DNA of 64,000 nt from Tanypteryx hageni (taxonomy: Eukaryota > Arthropoda > Insecta > Odonata > Petaluridae). The DNA lies in assembly GCA_028673005.1 (NCBI GenBank), contig CM054116.1, positions 33,824,854 to 33,888,853 of the forward strand. The letters are read 5' to 3'. Under the pieces are notes generated by a model. The model was not told the origin of the DNA. It saw only the letters and a program-made list of their open reading frames with translations, and did not search any database. The translations under genes were made by a program, and so were the position numbers. Below, piece by piece: positions 52,815-62,567 of the stretch (position 1 is its first letter; the number at the start of each line of letters is the position of its first letter).

Positions 52815-53413
52815 GAAATCGGTGCAGCAAATTCTATACAAATACATGTACTATAAAGAAAAATTATTTTTCCTTGTATTGTGGTAGCTCTGCTTTTTAG
52901 ATCTGCTCTAAACATGTTCATTTCGTTCTGTCATTTTCTACTCGCCCTGCACACGTTATTTCTTTGAAATCGGTTCAGTCAATACCTTCCAAATTCCTAG
53001 TTATAGAAAATTTCTAACGTTGATATTGTGGTAACGCTGTTTAGTCGATCCGGTTGAAATGTGCTATTTTAGTTATTTATTAATATGAAAATTATATATA
53101 ACACATTTAGTTAAAATCCGTGCAGTCAGTTCTCTATAAATACGTGTAAAAAATATTATTTTATCTTTTACTGCGGTAGCCCTGCTCTTTAGCTCCGCTT
53201 TAAACATTTTGATTTCATTATGGTATGTTGAACAAATCTTGTATATACAAAGTTTAGTTGAAATCCGTTCAGCCAGTTCCTTCCAAATCCATAATTACTG
53301 TAATTGTGGCACCCCAGTTTGACCGATCCGATCCAAATATGCTATATGGTTTTGTATATATGTGTACATTATGGGTATTAAATTTGGTTCAAATTGATGC
53401 CGACAGTTCAAAA
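52815..53413 (+). repeat. ~148-bp tandem array, four to five units
   Basis: Unit heads: GAAATCGGTGCAGC (52815), GAAATCGGTTCAGTC (about 52968), AAAATCCGTGCAGTC (about 53113), GAAATCCGTTCAGCC (about 53260) and a decayed one near 53392. The units alternate in detail, suggesting a dimeric higher-order form. The array resumes at 54564-54715. Confidence 0.75.
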
Positions 53414-54563
53414 CAAATACCCCGCACTTACGCGGAATCACCGTGCGCGGATTCGCACTAACGCGGTTGAAGTACGTGGGGCATGGATCGCGCCGTACGC
53501 GGCCCAAGGCTCGCAGCAGCGCGGTATATCTGACTCAGTAGTGTTATCCTAGCACGTTGATATTTATTCTTAAAAAGAAGCTGACTCGGTCCTTTTAACA
53601 AGCTCTCATTTCCATTCGACAAGTTTATTGGATTCCCTCTGGTTAGGCCAGTTCAGCTAATTTATGAAAAGAAATCCAGTTTGTTTACGAAAAGAAATGC
53701 TGAAAAGACAGCCTTGAAAATGGTAAGATGAAATAAGAATTTATCATTCAATATGCTCCTTATCTTAGACAATGTTCCACTTTCAATACTAGAGTGCAAT
53801 CCAAATGTTAAAATAATGTTCCTTCCACCGAATGCAACGTCAATTTTACAGCCCCTGGACCAAGGAATCATTTCGACTTTTAAATCTTATTACCTACGTA
53901 GATGTTTCTCACATATTACTGATAAAATTGAGAGATTTTCCAAATAAAAACGTACGCCAATATTGGGATGAATTTACAATAGTAACAGGTATTGAAATAA
54001 TCGACAGTCATGAACTGAAATCAAGAAGTCCACTATGAAAGTTGGAAGTTGGAAGAAGCTGTTTCTTCATAAATGTTTTGGTAAGTCATTTAAAATTCAT
54101 GCTTCATTGTCCTGTTTTTTTTTAGCTGCAGCTTTATTTTAAATTTAGGTAGGAACGCATTTCGATTCCTTAATCGACGCGCGTTCCTAACTAAATTTCG
54201 ATTTTTTGATAAACGCATTTCGATATTTTAGGTTTACTATTTTGTTTCTTTACGTGTTTTAATATATAGGGGTGGTCAACCCTTTTACATCTTGGGACGA
54301 GAGCTCGCTGCCACTTCGGTGGATCTTAATGGGACGTGTGATTGCTTCCTAGATGAGAGATTACGTGGGAAGTTAGCCTTGCCATTCATTTTTTAAAATA
54401 AACACTACAATTTATATCAGAGATTATCGTTTTAATGTCTACCATAAAAGGTTTCGGAACCTAACCCCATTTTTACCATAACAACAGTACCTCGCCGAAC
54501 GCGGAATCGCTGTGCATGGCCATTGGCTGGAACGTAACCTCCGTGCTTGTCGGGGGTCACCTG
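53414..54563 (+). mobile_element. Tigger element inserted in the tandem array
   Basis: It separates two parts of the 148-bp array. The left end CAAATACCCCGCACTTACGC resembles the inverse of the right end (CAGGTGACCCCCGACAAGCA on the - strand), with TA following the right end. It contains a Tigger DDE fragment. Confidence 0.6.
53749..54040 (+). pseudogene. Tigger (pogo superfamily) transposase DDE fragment
   Basis: Reads MLLILDNVPLSIL, then IMFLPPNATSILQPLDQGII, then TFKSYYLRR. This is the DDE_1 core around the second and third catalytic Asp of Tigger transposases. The HTH half and first Asp are missing. The frame shifts after about residue 60 (the continuing peptide is in the next frame at 53832-54038). 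Confidence 0.85.
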
Positions 54564-54715
54564 TACGTGTAAAAATTTATTATTTCGTGTATTGTGGCAG
54601 CCTTGCTTTTTATATTTATACTAAACATCTTGATTTTGTTTTTTTATGTTGCACACGCCCTTTATACAAAATTTCGTTGAAATCGGTTCTGCTAATGGTT
54701 ATATGATAATAAATA
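54564..54715 (+). repeat. Last unit of the 148-bp array
   Basis: TACGTGTAAAAATTTATTAT ... TATTGTGGCAGCCTTGC ... GAAATCGGTTCTGC matches the units before the Tigger insertion. Confidence 0.7.
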
Positions 54716-54824
54716 TTTTAAGGAACTGCGAGATAAATTCAAAGACCTTACAAAGAACAGACAAACTTACATCTTAGCCAATTGATATTGGATATAGTCA
54801 CGAAGCTCCAACAATTAAGAATAA

Positions 54825-55170
54825 CAAGAAGTCCAAACCAGGACTAATGCAGGCTGGTTTCCCAAAGTTGACGTCGCGAATTGGCTATTTATATTGACAA
54901 GAAATGTTCCAGTATGTGTTAGTCATTCCAAGGAATTCTCATAACATAGATCCCATTTGTAATTCATAGTTTATCAATGATAGAGAAAAATTGGAAAACA
55001 AATTAATTAAGCATTAACAGGTTTAATATACTAAAAGCAATGTCAAAATCTATTTCTGGCATATTTTGCATGTATTTTTTTAAATAAACGAATTTAATAA
55101 ATGTTACTGTTTATACGCTAATATGTTTGGATCAACTGTCCATTGCTGAAGAGTAGTCGAGCGGAAAAGA
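54825..55170 (+). repeat. Repeat R3 copy 2
   Basis: Same-strand partner of 16927-17235, with a roughly 50-bp insertion before GTAGTCGAG. Confidence 0.7.
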
Positions 55171-55380
55171 AAACAAGATGAAAAAGTATACTCCATAAAT
55201 GGAATACACAGAGATTTCAAAAACGTTCTTAATGGGAAATGCGTATGAAACGGTATCGAAACATTAGGCGATTCTAGCATTTTTATCCCCGAAACTATAA
55301 GTCGTAATTGTATGGTCTCGGAGAATATCTTGTAGTAAATGTTGTCGTCTATCCAAATACATTTTTTAACCTATACCTCA
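55171..55380 (+). repeat. Repeat R5 copy 2
   Basis: Matches 62190-62370. Its translated frame (VYSINGIHRDFKNVLNGKCV, stop, then NGIETLGDSSIFIPETI) parallels the open frame of the 62 kb copy. Confidence 0.7.
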
Positions 55381-55420
55381 CAATAACTGTTGGTAGCTCA
55401 ATAACTTTGGCTCAGATTAT

Positions 55421-55496
55421 TAAAGGTAAAGTACTCCTTTAGCCATTGGGTGTTGTAACCCTCTAATTGTTTGACTAAAGGAGTACTTTACCTTTA
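55421..55496. repeat. 22-bp perfect inverted repeat around a Penelope-tail sequence
   Basis: Arms TAAAGGTAAAGTACTCCTTT + AG and the exact inverse at 55475-55496 enclose CATTGGGTGTTGTAACCCTC..., the same text that follows the hammerhead motif at 40889-40935. So it is a small Penelope-terminal relic. Confidence 0.75.
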
Positions 55497-56179
55497 CTAT
55501 ACCTCACAGATCATATAAGAGCATGAGAAAGAAATATATGGATTTTTAATTGTTGTTTGCTGAGAGAACCGTCTTAGCGACCGATGTAAACAAAATATGC
55601 GATGTTTTGCTGTTCTCTATCTGAATATTTTTTTAAATCTATACCTTACAGTCATATAAGAACTAGGGAGATAGAAGTTTTATTTTTCATTGTTGCTTGA
55701 CGGATGCCATTTAAAGAGATGCGAGTATAAGTTTATTAAAGTAAATATGTAAAGTGGACGTTATAATTGACGGATTCAGTTGAAGATCACAATTGGGCGA
55801 TAAATTTTAATAAAGATCACTCATACGTAATTAAATTAAACTCCGTCCAGCGGTTCGGGAGATGAAAGTTACGACGGACGGACCAGACGCCCATAAGGCG
55901 TTCCGCTATTACTTATTTTTTATTTAATTAAAAAAGGTCCATAAACAGCCAAATTTTGGCCTTTTACAATGGATCCGTAATATAACAACATAAAATAACA
56001 AATAAAATAAATTAAATTAACAATCGTGGAACAGATATTAAATTGTTCCAAACAGGACAATGCAAAAACAGAAACATATTCAAAAGCGTTTAGACAATAA
56101 GAATTATGGGGGTGACCGGGCAACTAGTGCAGAAAAGGATGAGATGGGGGGAAAACATATCAATACCGCTTCGTTGGTA
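55497..56179. other. Intergenic with SINE/LINE tail
   Basis: About 55835-55905 has AAACTCCGTCCAGCGGTTCG and ACGGACGGACCAGACG, typical wording of insect SINE/LINE 3' ends. The rest is unassigned. Confidence 0.45.
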
Positions 56180-56850
56180 AGGAACTCCTAAAAAGGAGCG
56201 TTACTAACAATAAGACTTAACTAAGCGTAAAAGAGTGTTTACAAAAGTCGCCTTTACAACTACATGACGGCCTACAAAGTCACCTTGTTGGTGGATGGCA
56301 GGGGACGCAGCGCACCAGAGGTCCCTAGTTCCTATTACGTTCTCTTATAGTCCTAAGGAAAAACGATCCTCTATATCGCTCCGTCCTACAAACGATCTCG
56401 CGAATCTTATCCTCGCTGTCCTACCTTCCGAGATACGTAGGGTTTCTGATCAAGTAGTGTGGTGGTGGTAGCTAAAAAATATGCTTTTTAAAATATCTCT
56501 TAAACACTGCATTATATGGGAAAATGTTTCGAACAAAAGTTGTAGAAAATTATATTTCCTACAACCTTTACGCCAATACTTTTTACATTGATCATGTATT
56601 AAAGCAAATATTTTAAAAACACGGTTAAGTGACACGAGTCAATACCCACTTCCGGTTGATCGATTTTAACTAATCAACTCTTGTCCCTTCAATAAAAATG
56701 CAAAATAAAAATTTCGCGTTGATCTCATTAATAATTTTTGAGTTAGAGCGCCCACAAATATCCTCACACACACAGACATAATCGAAAAAATGGTCAAAAT
56801 GTGTACAGGAGACTATGTACGGAGAAAGTAAAAAGTAATTCGAGAGAATG
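56180..56850 (-). repeat. Repeat R1, reverse copy
   Basis: Contains the inverse of R1 blocks: AAAAAGGAGCGTTACTAACA, TTTCCTACAACCTTT, TTGAGTTAGAGCGCCCACAA and CACACACAGACATAATCGA. Confidence 0.65.
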
Positions 56851-56897
56851 TCATAAGCATATTTCGTGACAGATAAAGAGCCACAAATATAGGATTC

Positions 56898-56923
56898 CCA
56901 GTTTTTCAGAAATGAAAAACTGG
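56898..56923. other. 11-bp perfect hairpin with GAAA loop
   Basis: CCAGTTTTTCA - GAAA - TGAAAAACTGG. A GNRA-type tetraloop if transcribed. It sits in the CGGGAC-rich repeat region and no function is known. Confidence 0.7.
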
Positions 56924-57233
56924 ACTAGACGAGCTCTGAAGAAAAAAAAACGGGACAGCTGGAAAAACCGGGACGATATACTTTTTACATTTTCATTAGT
57001 TATATATACTTAAAGGGGATAGTTTAGCAAAATAGACTGCCGAAATGGCTCTTTCTCGGTTCAAGTATGACACAAAGGGCCCGTTAGCAATAAATAAATC
57101 ATCAGGAATATGAATATCGCGAGTTCCATGACTTCGCTACGGGACTAGAATAGGGTGACAAGATTCTTAGGAAGTAAAACCGGGACAACCTGAAGTTTCG
57201 TATCTTTTTAATTATATGTACTTAAATTAAAAG

Positions 57234-58312
57234 CATAGGCGTAACAAGGGGGGAGGAAGGGGGTCCAGTGGACCCCCCCCCCCCCCCCCCAGGGTTCCTC
57301 GAGGGGCGCCGACTTACAAAACGCCGGGGGCTGCAGTCTGCAGCAATCACAGCCTGAATCTTGCCCTTCAAGACTGCGCTAAGGCCGTGCGCCTCATCCG
57401 GGACTGCTTAATGTGGACGAGGAAAATAGCGATAATAATCCGGAGATCTCCTAGTAGGCGAGATAAGTTTGCCACTCAGGAGTGTCCTGAAGATTGCCCG
57501 AAAGTATTACCCTCTTAGCCCTACTCGGTGGTCCGTCCGCATCTCGGCCATCAAAGCTCTCTTGGACGCTTACCCGGCGGTGATCGAGTGCCATGCAGTC
57601 CATTGGATCTCAACGTGATGAGCCATCTGGGTATGAGAGCGCTCATTCGGTAGAGACACCAGCGGGATACGCCGAGAAGCTTGACCAAGGCAGAACTTAT
57701 CTCGGCTTTCTCGTTGCGCACACCATTTTCGCGCATTACGAAAGAGTAAGCGTGATCTTGCAGAAGCCTTCTATCACGCTCTCTGGTGCCCTTGAGGTCA
57801 TCAATGTTCTTCTTGGTGAGCTTCAGTCCTTCAGGTATGAGGAGAAATTCAATGAGCGGCCACTGTTGTTGATATTATATTTGAAATTAGCCACCCCTAA
57901 AAATACCAGGTACATATAAGTTTACTTATGCTTACGGAGACATTCCATAAAAAAGTCCGCTGTATTGGTTCCACCATATGAAATTTCCTACTTTCCATAT
58001 TTAAATTCGAAATAAGCGACTTCTATAACTCTCAGATATGAATTTTCATGGAAATCAGACGAAATTCCAGAAAAAAGTCCGCCATATTGGTTCAGCCATT
58101 TTGAATTTCCTACTTTTCATATCATATTCGAAATGAGAGACCCCTAAAGCCGCCATATATGAATTTTCATGCAAATCAGATGAAAATTAGATTTTTGGCC
58201 AAAACTTTTCGGGTGATCTGGCCCACTGTGGGGGAGGGGGGAGGAGCATCAGGGCTTGGGGGCGCCAAAAGGCTCTCGGATTCCCCTGGAAAAAACCGAT
58301 GTTACGCCTATG
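57234..58312 (+). mobile_element. hAT element with perfect 8-bp duplication
   Basis: The ends are CATAGGCGTAACAAGGGG and the inverse, GATGTTACGCCTATG, flanked by ATTAAAAG (57226-57233, 58313-58320). The interior starts with a long C run (about 57275-57290) and contains a decayed ZMYM1-like transposase. Confidence 0.9.
57490..57919 (+). pseudogene. hAT (ZMYM1-like) transposase central fragment
   Basis: The frame near 57500-57610 reads YYPLSPTRWSVRISAIKALL. The shifted frame at 57593-57919 reads YLGFLVAHTIFAHYERVSVI then LQKPSITLSGALEVINVLLG. Both are segments of the middle of ZMYM1-like hAT transposases (the PTRW motif and the following helical part). Stops and a frameshift separate them, and the zinc finger and the C-terminus are absent. 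Confidence 0.7.
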
Positions 58313-58910
58313 ATTAAAAGTAAATAAGTTTCGCAAATACAGGAAACAATTTTGTATTAACAATTAATTTCAATAGACATCCGATTTTATTGTACCCCAA
58401 TCGACAAGTTGTGTTTAAAAGACAAATAAAAATCTGTAACCTATATTTTTTAAATATATGTTATTCCAATGTAATAAATATCATGTAGATACGTTTCACT
58501 AATAAGAAATATGTAAAAATGTATCTATACGCATAAATATTTATAAATAAAGTAATTTCAGTAGTAAAATTTGAGATTTTTATCATAAATTCCCGTTTTC
58601 GGAGAAATCCTCTTTTTACATCTCAAAAAATCAAGGTGGGTCACAACGACCGAGCATCCGCACGGAGGGGTCACACCACTGATTTAAAGACGATATTCAC
58701 TTCGCCATGAAGATTGAGAGTAACACGAATGACTTGGATGCAAAAAAATAAATGAGGAATTTTCCACCAATTCAATAAAAACGGGACAATTCAGTGTCCC
58801 GACAACATGTTGCCAGGACAGCGGGACACACATGCAAAAAACGGGACGTCTGGAAACCCTACACAAGTATGTATGTACTTACTCAAGGAACCGTATGCGA
58901 CTCCAAAGCC

Positions 58911-59882
58911 CAGTGGCGGCTCGTAGCTAAAATTAGTGGGGGTGCTGCTACAGAAAATTTTTAGCCTTTGTTTTAAAATTGTGTAAAAAGAAAAAAACAT
59001 GTATAAAAGGAAAATTTATTCAGGAACTTGATAAAATCTTAACAGTTTTTTCTTTCATTTTGTTTATATTTCTAAAACCATCTTTTGTCCACGGTACATC
59101 ACCTCCAAACAGCAAACACGGGAAGCAAAACAGTGCATTTTTTACTTCACAGCCGCAAAGCCAACTTTTCCGTTGGTACCATTCAGAATTAAAGCTACGA
59201 ATATATTTCTTGTTATTGCTTTTGCCTGGCTGAGATATTAGAATATCAGGTGTTGAACAACCTCTTTTCTTAACTGTAACTTTCTCATGGAGAGATAGCT
59301 GTGAAAACTTAAGCTGTTGAAGTTCACTTACAGTCACAGAACTTATTTCTTGGGGATGCAAGGCCATGGTTAAAGTTTTCTGTTAAATAAAAGAACCGAA
59401 AAAAAAATGAATCAAATAGAATAGCTGGAAGCAGAATAATAATCTAATTCTACACTCTTCTACACTTTATCACATTCAAGAATATGGTACACGGTTTTTA
59501 AGCACAACACACGCTGAGTAAAAAAAACTTCCTTCCACCATCACGCCAGAGCCGGCACTGCGAGAGCAACAGTGCTCTCTCTACCTGGCAGTCCCACCTT
59601 CCTCCCCACCCCCCTCCTATGTGCGCATGCGCACAACAGTCAAACACCACGTCGCTGGCACTGTGAAGCGCACAGTTCCATACAAAGATTTTTGTATCTT
59701 TTTCATAAACTGGGGGATGGCTACTGAAGTACTGACATTAAGCTTGAGGAATATATATTGTACCACAAAAATAAAGAAAGAATTAAAGAAAAAAGGACTC
59801 ATTATATTAAATGTTATCGATAATATCAAGTGGAAATAGGGGGTGCTGCAGTTCCGCAGTGCCTATACACGAGCCGCCACTG
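58911..59882 (-). mobile_element. hAT element, copy B (same family as copy A)
   Basis: The ends are CAGTGGCGGCTCGTAGC and the inverse, CACGAGCCGCCACTG, flanked by a perfect 8-bp duplication CCAAAGCC (58903-58910, 59883-59890). It is inverted relative to copy A and nearly identical to it in the shared terminal 300-500 bp. It keeps the transposase N-terminus and lacks the rest. Confidence 0.95.
59020..59367 (-). pseudogene. hAT transposase N-terminus (TTF zinc finger), copy B
   Basis: 115 residues from the ATG at 59367 include RSFNSEWYQRKSWLCGCEVK and NALFCFPCLLFGG, the TTF-type zinc finger of ZMYM1-like hAT proteins. The frame then runs into the element's 3' flank, showing an internal deletion of the catalytic core and dimerisation domain. 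Confidence 0.85.
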
Positions 59883-59890
59883 CCAAAGCC

Positions 59891-60409
59891 GCAGGTTGCC
59901 GTTAAGGGAATAGGAAGGTAGTGCGGTAGGAGGAGGGAGGTGGAGAGTGAGAGAGGGAGAGAGAATAAGAGAGAAAGAAGGAGTGCGACGGAGGTAGGAA
60001 CGAAGAGAGGCAGAGAAGAAGGGCAGGAGGGAAAGCGAAAGCAGAACAGAATAGAGAATAACTATTGAATAATGTTAGTTTTGTTGGAGAAAGTGGGAGA
60101 GGGATCCAGGACAAAATTTCCCCGGACATATAAAACCCCGGACAAAATGCCCCCGGATAAAATGTATACCTAAACGCAAGGTTGAACAAAATGTCCCCAC
60201 GCACCAGAATAAGTTATTCGCTCTCCGATGTTGGCATGCTGTTCAAAATCAGTCAGATGTAAAATTATAACGCCTTTAACGGTTATCAGTATTTATTCTG
60301 TTCTGAAAAAGTTAATAATAACATCATCCTCCATACAGACGTTTTTACATTTCCCGACTAGGTAGAAGATTAAAATAATACCACTGGACGATATGTTGTA
60401 TTTTTTGGG
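59891..60409. repeat. GA-rich tract and short GGACAAAATG tandem
   Basis: 59920-60060 is A/G-rich low complexity. 60106-60210 has repeated GGACAAAAT.CCCC-like units of about 15-16 bp. The rest is unassigned. Confidence 0.6.
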
Positions 60410-60955
60410 ACATATGACTTAGTATTGTTTGTGACCAGGCTGTACGATTGGATGGATTTTAATCAAAATCCTTGTAGCCATTTTTGAGTAAATCGAATTT
60501 TCTCTCAAAATATCCTAGAATAAAGTACCCTTAATCTTTGCGAAATATTGTCATCTCTTCAGAGTGTCTATTATGAATGATATTATCCTCAAATATGAGA
60601 TATAATTCCATTTAGTTTAACCGTGTAGTCTGTGGTAAGATTTTGAGTGGATCGTGTTGGAGGCGTGTCGTCATAGAGCTTAGGTAAGGTAGTTTAGCGT
60701 GCATTGTACAGTCACTGGAGGCCATATGGTGATTTAAGGATATATATGGCTTACTTAGTATTATTTGTGACATCAGGCTCTACAATTTGATTGATTTTAA
60801 TCAAATTCTCTGAAGTCATTTTTGAGTAAATAAAATTTTTCTAAAAATCACCAAGAATAAACTATCCTTTATTTTTGTGCAATATCATTTTTATCAAAAA
60901 GTGGTCTGCAAAAGATGATATATTGCATAATACGAGATATCATTCAATTTGATGC
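60410..60955 (+). repeat. Direct duplication, ~330-bp period
   Basis: The block GACTTAGTATTGTTTGTGAC ... GATTTTAATCAAA ... CCATTTTTGAGTAAAT ... GAGATATAATTCCATTTAG at 60415-60620 recurs at about 60750-60955. Confidence 0.75.
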
Positions 60956-61389
60956 AAGCGTTTGCATAAATCGTAAAGAACGCCTCTGCCTCGCATGTAT
61001 GCACGCATTATGTGAGCATCTTTCCTCTGTTGTTTCTTGATATAAGGGTCGAGTGACCACATCTAAAAAAAGGCAAAAACGGGATATTTCCCGAAATTTA
61101 CAAAAAAAACGGGACAAAACGGGATAAAATTTTGCACGATTTTTTAAAACGGAAGTTTGGTTTATTTGAAAGAATTGGAACAATTCTGTATGCAGAAAAA
61201 CATCGATACATTAAAAAAATATTTAGGTAATGATGTGTGGAGTTAAATGAATTTAATTAACGTGATCAAATTCCACACATTCAATTATTACCAAATACGG
61301 ATGCAAGTATGGTTTCCAAGTGTCGTTTTGAACTGGAGACTCCGGATCTAGCGATCCGGGCTCACAATCAGTATACTTTCCTCGATTCA
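60956..61389. other. Intergenic, unassigned
   Basis: Includes CGGGAT/CGGGAC-rich text near 61080-61125 like that around 57-58.8 kb. Nothing else recognised. Confidence 0.4.
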
Positions 61390-62040
61390 GTGGGTTTTTC
61401 TAGACTACTAAAGAAATTAAATACAATATGAATATTTGCTTTAATATTTGATTAATATAAAAAATACTGGAATAAATATTGTAGGAAATTTAATTTTATA
61501 CAACCTTTGTTTGAAACATTTTTCCAGATAATACACTGTTTAAGAGATATTTTAAAAACTAATTTTTTTAGCCGCCACCACCTACCGGCGACCATTATTA
61601 ACAATTGACGCTTAGTTACGTCTTAGTAACGCTCCTTTTTATTTTCTTAATTGTTGGAGATTCCTGGCTATATCCAATATCAGAAGGCTACGGTATGAGT
61701 CTATTTCTGTTCTTTATAAAGTCTTCAATTTTTTTCTCTAAGTTCCTTAAAATATTCATTATCATTTAAACTTATTTGGATTTTTTAGAAATATTACAGG
61801 TATGGAGAAAGTCATGTGGTGGCCACATCAGATTCGTTTCTTAATTGTTGGAGCTTCGGGGCTATATCCAATATCAGATGGCCATGGTTTTAGTTTATTT
61901 CTGTTCATTGTAAACTCTTAAAATCTTTCTCGCAATTCGTTAAAATATTTATTATCATTTAACCTATTTGGAATTTTTCAGAAATATTACAGGTATGGAG
62001 AAAGTCATGTGGTAGCCACATCAGATTTTTAATCTCGTTT
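61390..62040 (+). repeat. Repeat R1, second long copy
   Basis: Same-strand match to 1590-1990, including two copies of the GTCATGTGGTGGCCACATCAG-type block at about 61810 and 62005. Confidence 0.75.
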
Positions 62041-62049
62041 TCATTGTTA

Positions 62050-62394
62050 TTTGCTTGGCAGTAAAATAAATTTTAGTTTTAATATAATTCCTTCTAAAAA
62101 TGGCAAACATTCCTCAAATTACGAAAATGATCAACCGGCCCTCAATCCGGAATGGCCCAACAAAAGCAGGAACTGTCTCGGAACAAGATGGAAAAGTATA
62201 CTCCATAAATGTAATACACAGAGAATTCAAAGGCGTTCTTAATGGGAAATACGTATGGAACGGTATGAAAAGATTAGGTGATTCTCGAATTTTTATCCCC
62301 GAAACTATAGTCTCGGGGACTATCTTGTAGTAAAATTTGTTCTCTGTCCAAATAAATTTTTTAATCTATACCTCACAGTTAATATAAGAGAGCT
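62050..62394 (+). repeat. Repeat R5 with a 76-residue open frame
   Basis: The open frame 62100-62330 starts MANIPQITKMINRPSIRNGP and ends in SRIFIPETIVSGTIL. Two other copies (55171-55380 and, degraded, 15035-15140) share DNA and partly the peptide. I do not recognise the protein family. It may be a fragment of a transposon-encoded protein. Confidence 0.5.
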
Positions 62395-62567
62395 AGCGTA
62401 ATTGCCCGTAAATATAACGGGTATGTGCAGATTATGTACATATTAAAATTAAGGTACTTCCCATTCTTCCTCTCTCTGCCTCGCTCTCCACCTATTCTCT
62501 CTCACTCTCTCTCATCACATCACACCCCATATTCTTCCACCTGGCTTGACTTAATAGCGACCTCCAG
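62395..62567 (+). repeat. Repeat R4 copy and CT-rich tract
   Basis: AATTGCCCGTAAATATAACG ... GGTACTTCCCATTCTTCCTC followed by CT-rich DNA, as at 3583 and 49790. Confidence 0.6.

Larger units (their letters stand above)
57151..58861. mobile_element. Outer DNA element with TAGGGT ends (tentative)
   Basis: The left end TAGGGTGACAAGA and right end GTCTGGAAACCCTA are inverted, with several CGGGAC motifs inside both ends. It encloses the hAT element 57234-58312. No clear target duplication was found. Confidence 0.4.

Noticed and set aside
52815..53413. CRISPR-like array of regular repeats
   Set aside because: Units are about 148 bp, imperfect and without unique spacers; eukaryotic tandem repeat.
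53414..54520. LTR-like direct repeats (CGCACTTACGCGGAATC and CGCCGAACGCGGAATCGC)
   Set aside because: Similarity is short and the enclosed coding relic is Tigger, not a retroviral-type polyprotein.
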